This document shows, in pieces, positions 31,396 to 45,320 of a stretch of DNA of 64,000 nucleotides. The number at the start of each line of letters is the position of its first letter. Position 1 is the stretch's first letter. This DNA is from Wolfiporia cocos (taxonomy: Eukaryota; Basidiomycota; Agaricomycetes; Polyporales; Phaeolaceae), in NCBI GenBank assembly GCA_029448655.1, contig JACCLO010000008.1, positions 744,001 to 808,000 on the forward strand, read 5' to 3'. Below the pieces are notes generated by a model that made no database searches, had not been told where the DNA came from, and worked only from the letters and a program-made list of their open reading frames with translations. Both the position numbers and the translations under genes were made by a program.

Positions 31396-34300
31396 ATGTC
31401 GGCGAGCCGTGCGGCAACGGTCGTCCAAGAGTCGCCCCGGACTCAGTCAGTCACTGATGTGAGAGCTCCCCAGTTTCTGGCAAGTGTACAGTTCGAAAGC
31501 GACCCGGCCTTCTCACGAGCTGCTAGCAGGTCCGCACGAGCCACTTCCTGAGGAAGGTCCCAGGGTTTCGAGGCGGCCGGCGCAAAAGCAGCGACAATAA
31601 GCAGCTCGTTGGAGCTGGCGCGTGCACGACAAATTCGTACGCACGCAGTGCTCGCTCGATGGACCTTGGGTCCAAGGTCGCAATGTTGAACACCGCGCAC
31701 CCTGCCATCCATATTGAACGAAACGAGCATTCGCAATCGCCTACTGGCAGCTCTTCTGAGAACGGAGCCGACTCGAGGGATGAGATTCGCACAGCAATTT
31801 CAATGCCGCAGCTATCGCTCGCTGCCAACTCCGCACAATCGGAACATAGCTTTCTGGCGGCCGCGCTTGTGAGAAGTACTCCCGAGATTGAATCGCATCC
31901 GCAGAATGGTGTCACGCAGGTGTCAAGAGAGCACGTCCTGGATGGCATTCCGCCGTCACTGCGGCCAGGACACTCTGTCGAGGCAGCGGTTCCTTCATCC
32001 TCATCCTCATCCTCGGGCCCGGCGGAATCCGCAGATACCGCCCCGGGAGATGCGCCCAATAGCATTACCCCAACCTTAAGCCCTGTGGTGCAAACGCTCC
32101 CTACGCGCACAGTTTCCCTTGGGGCAGCCTCGGTAGCAACCTCGTCCTCACAGGCAACAGTACCTGGACAGGTGTCCCCCGGGCTGTCAGACCGACGCAA
32201 CCTCCCGCCACGCCTCGCTACACTGCCTGCCCCTATGATGGCGAGCTTCGCCGCCAAGGGCAGTGCACGATTGACACCGTCCATCGTGCCGCGGCAACCG
32301 CCCATGCCTATACTCAATTTGCCGACCCTGCCCCCAATCACGCCTTCTCAGCCTTCTCGTCCCCGTCAGCAGGCGCCTCTGCGGAGCATTCCCGCGCTTC
32401 CTATGCGCGGTCCGAGCGAACACCAACAGGAGGCAGATCACGATAATGCGCTTTTGGAAGACGATGATGAGGAGTATGAGGAGGGCGAGGATCATGACGG
32501 CAGCCCTGGAACGCGGGAGGCAGACGGAGCCGCGAGCGATGAAGAGTATGCAGAAGACACTTCCGAAATGACCTCTTCGTCGCCAGATACGCCGCAATCA
32601 CGTGGTGATCGCGTATCTGCGCTCCCTAATTCATCTCGTGCGCAAGCGTCCTTAGCGAAGACGGAAGACACCGAGGCTAGTCATGGCAGCCTCTATTTCA
32701 CGCCTCAGCCAGAATTCCTCCCCACTCCGCGCGTGCGCCCGGGCACGTCGTCCTCTACTGCTATCGACTACTTCACTGCCAAGAAGTTCGAGAGCAGAGA
32801 CACGGCACGCAGCCACTCCCCTTCACAGACTCCTCGCCCGTCCGACTATTTCGGAGCCTCGTCATCGCTGTATACCCCACAGCTGGCGAATGGGCCGAAG
32901 GTCATACCCATGCCGCCAGGGTCTCCGCGACCGGGGCTATATCATCTTGGGTCCCGGAGTATGGTCGACCTCCTCTCGACATCGACGAAGCGCGGAAGGG
33001 AAAAGCTGGCCGCGGCTTCACCAACGCCTGATATCACCGCCGAGCGGCGGCGCAGCAAAGTACTCCCGGGTCCGCCCACCATCGAAGAGCATGAAACAGA
33101 CGCGTTCAAGCCCCGCGTTGGGCCCGCAGAGGACGTGTTACCTGCGACGCCGAACCTTCGGCGGCAGCGCTCATTACCGACATATAGACTCACGTCGGAG
33201 CCTCCACCGTACCCGTCGTTCCATCCGCGGTTCATGCCCATTATCCAACCGCGCGACGAGGAGGGTCAGGAGCGTCTTCCGCCGTACTCGAACGCGATCC
33301 ATCTCGTGGCAGTCATGCCGCGCAAGCTCGAATTCATCGCGCCGGGCGTGCAGGCGCGCGATCGCAAATGGCGGCGCGTACTCTGCGTGCTCGAGGGTAC
33401 CGCGTTCCGCGTGTACAAGTGTCCGCCCGGCGCGTCGGGCGTCAGTGCGATCGAGGAATGGTGGGAGAAGAAGGTCGGCGTCGGCGACATCACTACCACG
33501 AACGGAACCGCCGTGACCCAGTCCGGGATTAGAGTCAGTGCAATCAGGGGCCGGGGTACGAGCGAGAGGGAGCGCCCGCCTAAGGCGGACGAGGGTGATG
33601 AGCAGCCACCGTCGTCGCGGCCTGAAACGACCGAAGCGAACACGCCACCATTGCAGCCGTCACCTACGCGCTCAAAATTGCAGAACCTCTTGCACCCGAA
33701 TCGAGCGCACAGCCACCATCGTGGGAGCAGTTCTACTAACGGTCGGAGTAGCACGTCGAGCAGTCAGCAAAATGGCAGCGGCTCTGGCCACCAAACACGC
33801 GGAAGCACCGACGCACGACCGGATGAACACTCGCTCATATCCGTCGTGCCGCGCGCGTCAGCGGAGCTGCAGTCGTCTCGGCGCTCAAGCTTTGTTTCGA
33901 ACGCGAATCCGAGCTCCTCGCCGCCGGGCAATGACAACGCCTCTTTCTTCTCGCGCAGCCGCCTGCTTCCCGGATCCAGTTTGTCCGATCATTCGCAGCC
34001 CGGGTCGGCGAAGAGCATACCGCCGCCCTCAGAAAAGGACTTGATGCATACGTACACGCTACAGCACGCGGAGAGCGGGCTTGCGAGTGATTACACGAAG
34101 CGCAAGAACGTCATTCGCGTGCGCATGGAAGGCGAGCAGTTCCTCCTGCAGGCGCAGGATGTCGCGTCTGTTATCGACTGGATAGAGGTCATATTCTGTG
34201 ATTTCATGAGGTTGTATCTTTGGGAACTGACGTTTGCGCAGGGCATCCAAGCAGCTACGAACATCGCGCTTGATCTTGATGAGCGGCCAATGCCCAAGGG

Positions 34301-34465
34301 CCCCATGTTCCCTCGGTATGTTCACAGACTCGCGTGTGGCTCTTTTGCTCACATTGAATACGTAGGCGTCGTCGAAGACGACCTCGTCCCGCCGCTGGCG
34401 CTCCCGACAATAACCGTAATACTGCAGCTGCTAACAATACCTCAAGCTCTACAGTAACCGCTTAA
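31396..34465 (+). CDS. large disordered protein with a split PH domain and polybasic tail
   Basis: Proposed exons 31396-31458, 31677-34187, 34242-34315, 34366-34465. The body is a long Ser/Pro-rich disordered region with an acidic patch (LLEDDDEEYEEGEDHD) and repeated YF-containing motifs (SLYFTPQPEF, SSTAIDYFTAK, RPSDYFGAS). A PH-like domain follows: KLEFIAPGVQ, RDRKWRRVLCVLEGTAFRVY, then after a Ser-rich insert TYTLQHAESGLASDYTKRKN, VIRVRMEGEQFLLQA, VIDWIEGIQAATNIALDLDE. The last intron joins FPR to an RRRRRRPRP polybasic stretch and a Ser/Asn tail. Such split-PH proteins often act at membranes as signalling scaffolds; the exact role is unknown. The first exon (MSASRAATVVQE...) is plausible but unproven; a start at 31659 or 31680 is the alternative. 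Confidence 0.78.
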
Positions 34466-35972
34466 TACGCTCTCTGGGTCCCTGCAGGTGTTGCCCCTTG
34501 TCAGTCCACCTCACAGCTCCCCCTGGTTCCACTTGCTACCTACCGCGTCTGCCACTTTTCACTGTCGTCGCTCTGGATCAATGCTGTTGTATAGTTGTGT
34601 GCGCTTCATCTGCCCGCTGGGTCTGTTCCTGTACGCCAAGTCACGAGTCACGACCGCTCGCTGTTGTCTACTAGTAGTACTACAGCCACGCCCTCTGTAA
34701 CGTCTGCACGTTCCTGTCCATACCCTACATCTCTGGTAGCATCTCCCGCTTATCGCTTCTCTGGTATAGCTTCCTCTTTATCCTCTCCCCTTGTTCTTGA
34801 GATGTACTGAGTATGGAGAGGCCTGCATGCACGTTGTTACCTAAATGATAGTGATAGAGAATAAGGAGACTCTCGTTGGATGGCGCGACTAAGTACGGGT
34901 GGCGCAATTGAATCAGGACTGATGAAGTGAACTTGCAGACGATATTGTGCAATCATGAGACCGTAAAGCGTGCCGGGGGGCTTGAAATTGAAGCCCGTTG
35001 CTTCCAAGAGGGTGCCCGCACGACTCGTCCGCGACTGTTCACGGGTACATCGATTGCCACGCTTGCAATGTTTCATATCGATTAGTCTGTCCAGCTGGCA
35101 AACTAGCAGGCTATCAAGAAGCGAGAAGATTGAAGGAGCAATGTTGATATGGGGATCGGAAGCGGAGAGTTGTCCGAACGTGCATGAACACGGAAACCCT
35201 TCTGCACACCTGAGGCCTGCCTTCAGGAGAAACCTTCTAGGGTGCGAGTTATAGACAGTGTAACACGTTCCTAGCAGTGCAAGTATACCGCATACAACGA
35301 CTATGTGGCCTAACAATGACACTGTCCCTTGTTAGGACCCACAATCACACACAACGGTCGCTGCTGATATGATAAATATCAAACAACACCCCGGCAACGA
35401 GAGAAAGAAAGGAAACGCGCATCGATTGATCAGAGCATCGAGGGTTCTTGAGGCCGAGTTCTATCGATCTGTGGACCGTACGCGCAGCACGCCACAGTTG
35501 CACGGCATTGTGGCGCCGCGACGGTCTCTGGCTCTCTGGCTGTGACAAAAAGATTTGTGCTCCTGTTTCAGCGCATGCTAGCCGTTCAAAGCTAGCAAAA
35601 AGCTATGCAGGCATATTGAAGTCTAGAACAGGATAGCCGCAGTCGTGAAGGTGAAAAGCCGAGACAAGAGAGATTGAAACTCCGCTGCTTACTCCGCCGG
35701 GATGTGTGGCGCGCCCGCCGGGCGAGGTCACATCATCCGACGCTCGTTATCTGTACGCTTCCACTCTCAAATTTCCGTCACTTGGTCCTCACGCCGGCTG
35801 ACCACCGACACACCTTTTCTCGCACTCTCATCTAGCGCCCCGCTCGCTGCGGCCTGCGGTATCAGATTTTTCTTTTTCAAAGCCCGAGTCATCGTACCAA
35901 AACCACAGTCCTCACGGCCAGCAACGACCGCGCTCACGACCGCATCCACGATCACTCTGACAGTGGCAACCC
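34466..35972. other. 1.5-kb intergenic region
   Basis: Transcript ends of the PH gene, then the PP1 promoter. A 161-codon minus-strand frame (34837-35322) has one hydrophobic segment but no ATG start or family match. No repeat or RNA recognised. Confidence 0.4.
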
Positions 35973-37333
<1,361 letters not shown>

Positions 37334-38085
37334 GGCTGTACCTGTCAGTACTTCCCTTCATCTTGCGCCGCTCCGTCACATACACTCTTTTCCTTTCCTT
37401 GTCTCTCTTTGGTTTCTCGGTTACATGGGCGGCGGTCGGTTGGAACAGGAGCGGCGGGCTACGGGATGGGTACGATGGACAGTTGCGGGCGCAGTGCAGC
37501 GGGTGTCGTCGACTGGATAGGACCGAACAGATTGTTAGGCGGAAGCAGCGACGCGGCAGCAGATGCGGCCTGGAGGGAGGCGACAGCAAAATACGAATTC
37601 CACGACGCATGCCATGGACTCACGCATAGCACCTACGATGTCTACGCAGGCCGTTTGTCCGCACGATTCGACCGCCCACTGTATGATTCCGCACGCGCTG
37701 TACTTGTCTGCGACTCCATTCTACCTATCTATTTGGCTCAACCCATTGCGGACATTGTTCTAGTATTCTGATAGAAATTCTTCCCGCATCAGGTCGACGC
37801 TACATTCACCATCCATGCCGCGCCAGTGTTCCAACCCCATTCCATTCTGTCCATTCACTTCTCTCGTTCTCCTCTTGTACTCAAGCTCTGCTGGCCTCCT
37901 TTCTCTTGCTCTCTGCTCTCTTTTCAATTGTGAAAATAGGCAATCATACCTTACGCATTATCGATTAAATGGCCTTCTCCCCTTTCGTCGTGAGCGTAAG
38001 ACCGTCATTCGCCGACGAGCGCTTTTGGAGGGATCGGTCTTCTCAAATTCAGCGCCTCCTTGAGCAGCTTCAGCCACATCCTCAA
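37334..38085. other. intergenic region between PP1 and SDHAF2
   Basis: PP1 3' UTR and SDHAF2 promoter; CT-rich tract near 37850-37930 immediately upstream of the next gene, common in fungal promoters. The open frames here look incidental. Confidence 0.45.
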
Positions 38086-38610
38086 ATGTCTGCAGTCGCC
38101 CCCACTTTGTTGCATTGCCGCCGTGTGCTGCTGAACCGTCTCTTCTCAACGACCGCACGTCGCTCGGCCGACCCATGGCTCCTTCCCAATACCCCTGAGC
38201 ATCTTGCGTCGACCGCAACACCGCCGGACACTCCCCCGCCGGAGCCACTTCCCCGCCCGGGCGAGAAGGTCGAGACAATGCGAGCACGCCTTGTCTACCA
38301 GGCGCGAAAGCGAGGCACCCTCGAGAGCGACCTGCTTCTCAGCACCTTCGCGCGGGAGCAGCTTGCGACGATGAACGAGGCGGAGCTGAAGGAGTTCGAC
38401 AAAGTGCGTCCGGGCGAGTTCTCCCGTCTATTTGCGTAATCTCTCACGTTGCCTACATAGTTGCTGGACGAGCCGGACTGGGATATTTATTACTGGGCAA
38501 CCGAGAAGCGCACGCCGCCAGAGCGGTGGGCAAACTCGGCGCTGCTGGAGAAGCTGCGCAAGCACGTCCGCAACGAGGGCAGGGTCGTCCGGCGCATGCC
38601 AGATCTGTAG
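38086..38610 (+). CDS. succinate dehydrogenase assembly factor 2, mitochondrial
   Basis: SDHAF2/Sdh5 helps covalent FAD attachment to the SDH flavoprotein in the matrix. Exons 38086-38403 and 38461-38610; 155 aa. The N-terminus ([20 protein letters not shown]) is a typical arginine-rich mitochondrial presequence, so I chose this ATG over the in-frame ATG at 37969. The Sdh5 core is clear: [59 protein letters not shown]. The single 57-nt intron closes in frame. Convergent with the glycosyltransferase, 173 bp away. Confidence 0.95.
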
Positions 38611-38783
38611 TCTACCAAAGCTAAAAGCTGGCTATATGCGCGTCCACAGCACATCTAATATTACCCATTACGCAGCTGGTATCGTTCCAGAATATGTAGC
38701 AGTATAAATACCCATCGTCACAGAAAGTAATCGCAGAGCCCAAAGCTCGAGCGTGTTAGACTCCGAGAGCTTGTGTGCTAGCG

Positions 38784-40196
38784 TCAGAGGTCCTGCGGGT
38801 CGCGTGTCCACTCGAGCTTCTGCTCGTACCGCCTGAGCAGCAGCCGCTCGACCCAGCCCTCGGAGGGATACGCCTTTTCCCACTGGTTATGCAGATGCAC
38901 AGAGAACACACGCCCGAGCGCATTGTCCAGCCCGCCGCCCTCCTCCCTGCCGAACCCGCCGGTCCACTGCCCGTTTGCGGGATCGGGGGCAAATGGGTCC
39001 GGAAGGCGGTTGTCGAGTCTGCACGAGCGCCCGTCGGAGAAGCAGAAGGGGAGTACTTTGAAGGGCGGAATCGACGCTGCGACGAGCCGCCGCCAGAGCT
39101 TGAGGTAGAGCGTCGCACCCCAGTCAGTCGTGCCCTTGCGTGGAGGCTGTGAGGTGACCATGATGTGGAAGGCTTCACATAGGTAAGGAGAATGTTGTCG
39201 GAAACGCATGAGGGCGCCGTTGAATGGCACGTAAAGCTTGTCTGCTTGCCAGTTAGCACGAGGGGCAGGTGAAGTAAACTAACACGCACCATAGCAGTCC
39301 CATTGCGTGACGAATTCATGTTCCAGCAAGGGAGAGAGATCCCTCGTCAGCAAGGAGTCCATGTCCACCCACACTCCGCCAAACGCCCATAGCACGAGCA
39401 GGCGCACTAGGTCGCCGTCGATCCACGCGCGTGAGTCGGTGACACGCAGAAGTTCGCTTCCCTCCAGCTCGGTCCCCCTCGCAAGGTCGTCGTAATCGAC
39501 GACGCGAAGCTCAAACGCGTCGGGGTACCTCCTCAACCACTCGGCCAGGATTGCGTTGCCCGAAAGATCGCCGTTCGACCACAGAATAAGGCGCGTCGCA
39601 TCCGCGTCCTGCGTCGCAAAGAACGACTTGAGCATCCATTCCTGACGCGCGCCGAACGGCGCGAGGTCCGTGCGCCAGTACGTATGGAAGAACGTGCGCT
39701 CCCCGCCCGTCGCCGCGTCCGCGCTGCCGCGGATCGTGCCCGCAAACTCGTAGCAGTCCAAGCCGAGCCGGAGCGGGAGCCCTGCATGCACCTCGGTGCG
39801 CTTGGGCCCGTACACGGCCTCGCTCACGTTGTACCGCGGGGAGACGCGCGCAGGGTCGAAGCAGCCGGACAGCGGGAGGACGGGCTCGATCTCGCTCTGG
39901 ATCCATTCGCGCGAGTAGAACGCGAGCTCGATGTGCGGCTCCCAGACGAGCAGCCCGCCGAGGACGATCAGCACCACGCATGGCACGACAATCTTGAGGA
40001 TGGTGATGATGGTCCGGGGCCGGAGCAGGTTGTGTCGCACTGCGTACCAGTTGCGCCGCCAGCGATGCGGCGGCTCGATGGCAAAGTCGTCTTCGTCTAC
40101 AGGCGAGATTGCGCGGCCATCTGAGAGAGAGCGTCGTCGCGGCGTCGTTTCTGAAAAGGCATGAAGCGGCAGTCGAGTGTAGTCTCCTCTGGACAT
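38784..40196 (-). CDS. type II membrane glycosyltransferase with DXD motif (GT32-like)
   Basis: Probable Golgi sugar transferase. Exons 39290-40196 and 38784-39241; 454 aa. Cytosolic N-terminus of about 65 residues, then one TM anchor (IITILKIVVPCVVLIVLGGL). The lumenal domain contains RTFFHTYWR, ATRLILWSNGDLSG, the acceptor/donor region LRVTDSRAWIDGDLVRLLVL and GGVWVDMDSLLTRDL with the DMD form of the metal-binding DXD motif, as in OCH1-like enzymes. The second exon has VPFNGALMRFRQHSPYL and ends at a basic region. Donor sugar and acceptor cannot be told. The intron (48 nt) joins DCY to DKLYV in frame. Confidence 0.88.
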
Positions 40197-40857
40197 GTCA
40201 GAACGTCCGGAAAGCTGGCCAGCACCTTTACTCGTGAGGATCAGCTGCGAGTTGCGCCGCGGATTGTCTGCAGGAACGCCTGCGACGCAGCGTAGGTGGT
40301 TGGTCAGAAGAAAAAGAAACTATCGTTGTAGATTTTGTGGAAAAGTACGAGACCAACAGCGCATAGCCGCATCTTTGTCGGTGAGAAAGGGCTGGGCGCG
40401 CAGTTCAAACTGGTCAAGCAATTATAGACCGACCACGAAAGTCATTCTATTCGCAACAATCATCTGGTCTACTACATCGCAGATGGGCTCGAAAGGAGGA
40501 TAGTAGCGGCGAAACAGTAAAAGCGAGTAACCTTATACGATAGATAGACTAGTCAGACAGCCGGAAAGAATTGCGGGGGACATGCGCCTGGACATGGCTG
40601 GTATGTGTGTCAATATAGTTGCGACAATGCGAGTGTTCCAGACGATGCGCCGATATGATACAAGAGCCTCCCCGGTGTGGTAGAGCCGTGTGACGGTCGC
40701 GGACAGAAGTCAAATCGTGGGTCGGTCTTGCTGTTATTCCTCCGTCCTCCTCCTCTCTTCTTCCCCTCCGCACGCTGTCCCCCAACCACCCCCACGCGCT
40801 CATCATCAATCAAACCTTCATGACCAGCTGACCGGAGACCAGCCGGTCCCACAATCT
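40197..40857. other. intergenic region, glycosyltransferase promoter
   Basis: Contains the glycosyltransferase promoter and the DHH1 3' UTR. No gene recognised. Confidence 0.45.
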
Positions 40858-42498
40858 TCATCGTGCGACGGGTACACCGCCACGATATGTTGACGCCTGG
40901 TACGTTGCTCGTTGTGGCTGTTGTGCCTGGGGAGCTGCGTTACCATTCGGGCGCGCGGCGGGAGCGCTAGTGTAAACCACCTGCGCTTGGGTCGGCTGGG
41001 GGGTCGCAGACTGTGCGGGGGTCTGTTGGCGCTGGGGCTGTGCCTGGCCCTGGCCCTGTGCGGGCCGCGTCTTCTGCTCGGAAGACTCCTCGGTGGCACC
41101 GGGAGCAACGTACAACCCCTTGTCAATATGCTGTGGTATGGGCTGGATCTCGGTGCCGAGCTCCTGCTCGATCTTGTACAAGTTAAAGCGGTCCTCGTAC
41201 GTGACGAGGTTGATGGCGAGACCAAGGTGTCCGAACCGTCCTGAACGGCCGATACGGTGGAGGTACGTCTCGGAATTCTTGGGGAAGTCGAAGTTGATGA
41301 CGACGTTCACGGCCTGAATGTCGATACCGCGAGTGAGGAGGTCGGAACAGACGAGATTGCGGCACACGCCGTTGCGAAAGTCGTGGAAGACACGGTTACG
41401 ATGCGACTGCAGCATCTTAGCATGTGAATAGAAACATGAGTAGCCAAGCTCGGTGACTTTCTTCGCGAGCAGCTCGACACGGTTCGTTGAATTACAGAAG
41501 ATAATGGATTGATTGATTTGCAGCTGCATGGAGGGTAAGGAAGGGTATCGCGCCGGCAAAGCGCGTAGCATACCTTGGAGAACAGAGTGTTGAGACAATG
41601 TACCTTCTGTCGTTCTTCGACATAGGCATAATATTGAGTGACTCCACGGAGAGTAAGCTCGTCCATGAGGTTAATCTCATACGGCGACCTCATATGCTTG
41701 TCCTGTGGCAAGGTAAGATACGTAATATTAGAGAGAGCGAGAACGGACCTTGAAGTCCTTTACAATCATTGGGAATGTTGCACTGAAGAGCATTACTTGA
41801 CGATCCTTCGGCATGAACGAGAGTAACTGTTCCATGACCGGTGCAAACTCTGGCGATAGAAGCTTGTCCGCCTCGTCCATAACAAACACAGGGCATTCAC
41901 TCAGGTCGGCAACGTTTTTGCCCGCCAGATCAAGTATACGTCCCGGCGTGCCTACTAAGACATGCACGGTTTCCGACAATCGGATAATGTCGTCCTTGAG
42001 GGTGGTACCGCCCGTCGTGACCATCACCTGCACGCCCATGTGCTTCCCGAGGTTCTTGCATACTTGCGATGTCTGTAGCGCAAGCTCACGTGTCGGGACG
42101 AGCAGCAACGCCTGAATCTTATTCTTTGTGATGTCGATCTGTTGGAGGGAGGGGATAACGAATGCGGCCGTCTTACCCGTTCCGTTCTTGGCCCGGGCCA
42201 GGATGTCGCGCTTGGTGAGAGCCATGGGGATGGCTTCTTCCTGGATAGGTGAGGGCCTCTCGAAGCCGGCTTCAAAAATGCCCATCAGCAGCTCGCGGCG
42301 GATGAACATGTCTTCAAACTCTACGCCCTTTGTTGCAGTAACATCTTCGGTTTGTGGACGACCGTCCTTCGGTGGTGGACGCAGGCCGGCCTTCCAAGCA
42401 TCGCTACGGCTTCACGGACTCGTCTGAGATGATTCGGCTACGCTTGAAAACCAGAAATCTCACGAGGTAGAGGATGAGGGGCGTGCTTGTTGTGCCAT
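40858..42498 (-). CDS. DHH1: DEAD-box RNA helicase DHH1 (DDX6 family)
   Basis: Cytoplasmic helicase of P-bodies that promotes decapping and translational repression. Exons 42464-42498, 41749-42403, 41574-41702, 40858-41523; 494 aa. The N-terminal [20 protein letters not shown] leads to [20 protein letters not shown], the DHH1 signature. Q motif GFERPSPIQ; motif [22 protein letters not shown]; motif II DEAD in [48 protein letters not shown]. The tail is Gln/Pro-rich and low complexity, as in fungal DHH1. The first exon is short (35 nt) but its 60-nt intron closes exactly. Confidence 0.97.
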
Positions 42499-43118
42499 TA
42501 TTGGTTTTCGAGGATTTGGCTGTAGTGTCTGTAGCAACGCTTTTGCACGTTCTAGATGTGATTGCGCGTGCGAGGGCGAGGGGGGCGTGATATGGGTAAA
42601 CGAGGATGACGGTGTGCGGCGGTTATTCTACAGTTCCCGTAGAGTGTTGTGGGTGTGGGCAGCAGAGATGAGCGACAGAGCTGGTGCTAGCTGGCGCGGT
42701 GTCGTTGTCGAAGAAAATGGCGGATAGGTCACTGTCAACGAATCGAATTTCCATCTTGAGCGCGGTGAGCGGTGACGGTAACATGTGACGGGACTTCGTG
42801 ACGTATATGTCACACTATATCATAATCGCACCATGACAGCTTTGGTTCTGGCTGTCTGTTTTAAGACGCTGTAGCGGAATGTAATGTTTATTTGACATAA
42901 ACTTCGTCTGCCGAGGCGGCAAGGCCGATGCGAGAGGAAGCCATACAGAATTTAACGAACCATAGTGATCATACAATCCATGACTGAAAGGAGTGCACGT
43001 AACACTATCCTGGTGTAAACAGTAACGGATGTGCCTTTGGCAGGTCAACGACTCGGTAGTTGAGTAATGCCAGCACGTTCTCCAAAGACATACCATGAAA
43101 GCGCGTAGACATAAGTGC
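42499..43118. other. intergenic, DHH1 promoter and left end of duplication
   Basis: DHH1 promoter to the left. From about 42836 rightwards the sequence is the beginning of duplication unit A and aligns to 45739 onward. Confidence 0.5.
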
Positions 43119-44462
43119 TTACTCGTCCGTTAGGTCAATAGTTTCTCCGTCCCAGGACCCCAAGTTTATGGTCGCAGCCTCCCTCTTCACTGCTCGTGCA
43201 GATGACTGCTCTCCCCTCTTTGCATCCAAACGATCAATCTGTTTCTTCATTGATTTCATCGTTTTGTGTATGAGTTCAAACTGAGCCTAATGAATATTTC
43301 AGCACCTGGGCCTGTGGTACATGAATCCCACAAATAAATCCAATTCACGCACTTCGAGAGCATCCATGTCGTCGCTCTCGTCACCACTCTCGTCCTTGAT
43401 GTGTATAATAGGCTTCAGCTCCTCGGATGCTTGGCCTTGACTATGTATGATGCTATGGGCGAGGGCTGGAGCGTCGGGCGAGGGCTGCGGGGCACGTTTT
43501 CGACTTTCGGTGGTGTCATCCCCTGGGATACTCTCGTGTCTTCTCTTTCCCAAGCTACTGTTACTTGCTGAAGAAGACTGAGCCTGCTGCAGGACAGGAG
43601 GGCGAGGAAGCTTCCTAACGCTTGCAAAATATCTTATGGGGACTCAGTGAGGACGGAACGTAAGTTATCATTGACATCACGATGGATATTTGAACCGAAA
43701 ACTCATGTGCGGAGGGTCGCGTTTGGGATTATCCACCACATCGTACGTCTTTGGGTAACCCTTGTGTACTCGGGTTTTTATGGGGTCTCCAAGCCTGAAA
43801 TCTCCAAGCCTGAAATCGGCTCACACGTAAGACTACTGACGCCGCCAGATGCAACCTCATACCTAACGCAGTGTGAGCTCATCACTTTGCTTGCCTCGGG
43901 CACAGATCGCAAATTAAAGAGTTCATGGGATCTAATCGGCGACCAAAGCTTCCCGGACAGCTTCACATTTTTGATACGCCACAGTTGTATTTCGATCGAC
44001 CCTACATCATCGCTGTCAGGATAGTAATTTGTTGTATCCTGTGGTTCTGAAACAACTGAGCTGGTGATAGCAAGTCAATTCATGAATAGGATATACCAGT
44101 TGTGTTTAGGGTAGAGAATCTCAATGGTCTCATCTCATCTGCACAGCCAAGGTAGACGCCGGAGAAGCGGCTTATCTTTAGATCCTTTGAGCAGGTCATC
44201 ACTTTTTTTTACATCCAACCCGTCCATTCTGCAACGGATTCGGTAATCTGTCTCGGAACCTCTGGTAATCGCAATGCAGAAGTTCTACAGCCCCATTCAA
44301 GGCATCTTGAATAATGTACATGAGATAAAGCCAGCAATTGTTCACCTTTTCGACTTCGCTGACGACCCAGCAGGCGATTTGATTCCCTTCAACCTCAACA
44401 TTATACTCGTCGAGGCGCTTGCCATCACATTCGATCCAGGCTTCTAGACCGAGCAATTTCAT
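43119..44462 (-). pseudogene. DUF7918 paralogue A, frameshifted
   Basis: Exon 1 (44346-44462) encodes MKLLGLEAWIECDGKRLDEY and onward, one substitution from copy B in this stretch. Relative to copy B the second exon has lost two bases near a run of eight T's (about 44204-44213 on the plus strand), giving a stop after KPLLRRLPWLCR. Further lesions: the donor after exon 4 (FRFKYPS) is lost, a one-base deletion occurs just after ILQALG, and an intron 3' splice site is duplicated by a 15-bp tandem repeat. The C-terminal exon is preserved and reads KKQIDRLDAKRGE...GETIDLTDE to the stop at 43119. Probably not functional unless rescued by unusual splicing. Confidence 0.75.
43786..43815. repeat. 15-bp tandem duplication of a splice acceptor
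   Basis: TCTCCAAGCCTGAAA occurs twice in direct succession in DUF7918 copy A; copy B has a single counterpart. On the minus strand it duplicates the TTTCAG|G acceptor before exon 4. Confidence 0.85.
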
Positions 44463-45182
44463 TGTATCTACGGAAAGAGGAGGGGTTGAGTATGGCCCAT
44501 CGAATCTGAAGAATGAGGATTTATGGCTTACTGGATTCTCAGCGCGCGATCTGGCTTGGTTAGGTGACGGTGTTGAGTATGTGGCAGGTGTAGTCGGAGG
44601 ATAACGATAACAGCGCGAGTGACGCGCGGTGGCGGTTTCTTCCGAACCTCGAGATTGGTGTGACTGTATTGTGTACCCCATGATCCATGACGATGGGATC
44701 CTGTACTAGTCTTTGTACTTCGGCAGTATGAAAGTGTATTTTACATAATAAAGACTGCTCGCCCAGTGCTTGAACTTGGATAATGGACGCGTTGTGGCGC
44801 GTTCAGTCATACGAGTTACGGCGTGATATGCTTCTTACTCTGCCAAGATTTTGGATATCTAAAGGCTCGCCATGTATAAGCGTTTGAATATCGGGATTTT
44901 GGCGGCAGACTCCGCAGGACCCAGAATTCCGACGGTCTTCGCCATGTGATGCTCGTACGGCTGTCTGAGTTTGGAATACTGGTCAATCAATATCTCTTGA
45001 TCGAAGTGGATGGTGTGAGTTGCTAGAATTGAACAGCTTTCTGACTAGACGGTTTCGGTATCACGTACTTCGCTGGAAAACAGTGCATGATTGCTGACAA
45101 ATTAAAGGCAGATAGCTGCTGAATCATACGGAGAGCGTGGAAGTTGGTAAGACGCGACCGTGACTATCGCGTCTCTGCTCCG

Positions 45183-45190
45183 TGACGTCA
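45183..45190. promoter_or_regulatory. CRE/ATF-like palindrome TGACGTCA (unit A)
   Basis: Located 131-138 bp upstream of the truncated FMT1 start. The equivalent site in unit B (near 47850) reads CGACGTCA, so the palindrome is present in only one copy. Confidence 0.4.
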
Positions 45191-45320
45191 CGCGTTCTCC
45201 TTCTGTGACAGCACGCGTCGCCTGCGCAGATCGCAAGGTTTATTCCGTCCTTGTCTGCGTTCTCGATTTTACATAAGATCACCTCAATTTCAAGCACCCT
45301 CGTTAGCGTACTTGGGCAAC

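Noticed and set aside
37409..37771. 120-codon frame after PP1
   Set aside because: Lies in the expected PP1 3' UTR, no conserved content.
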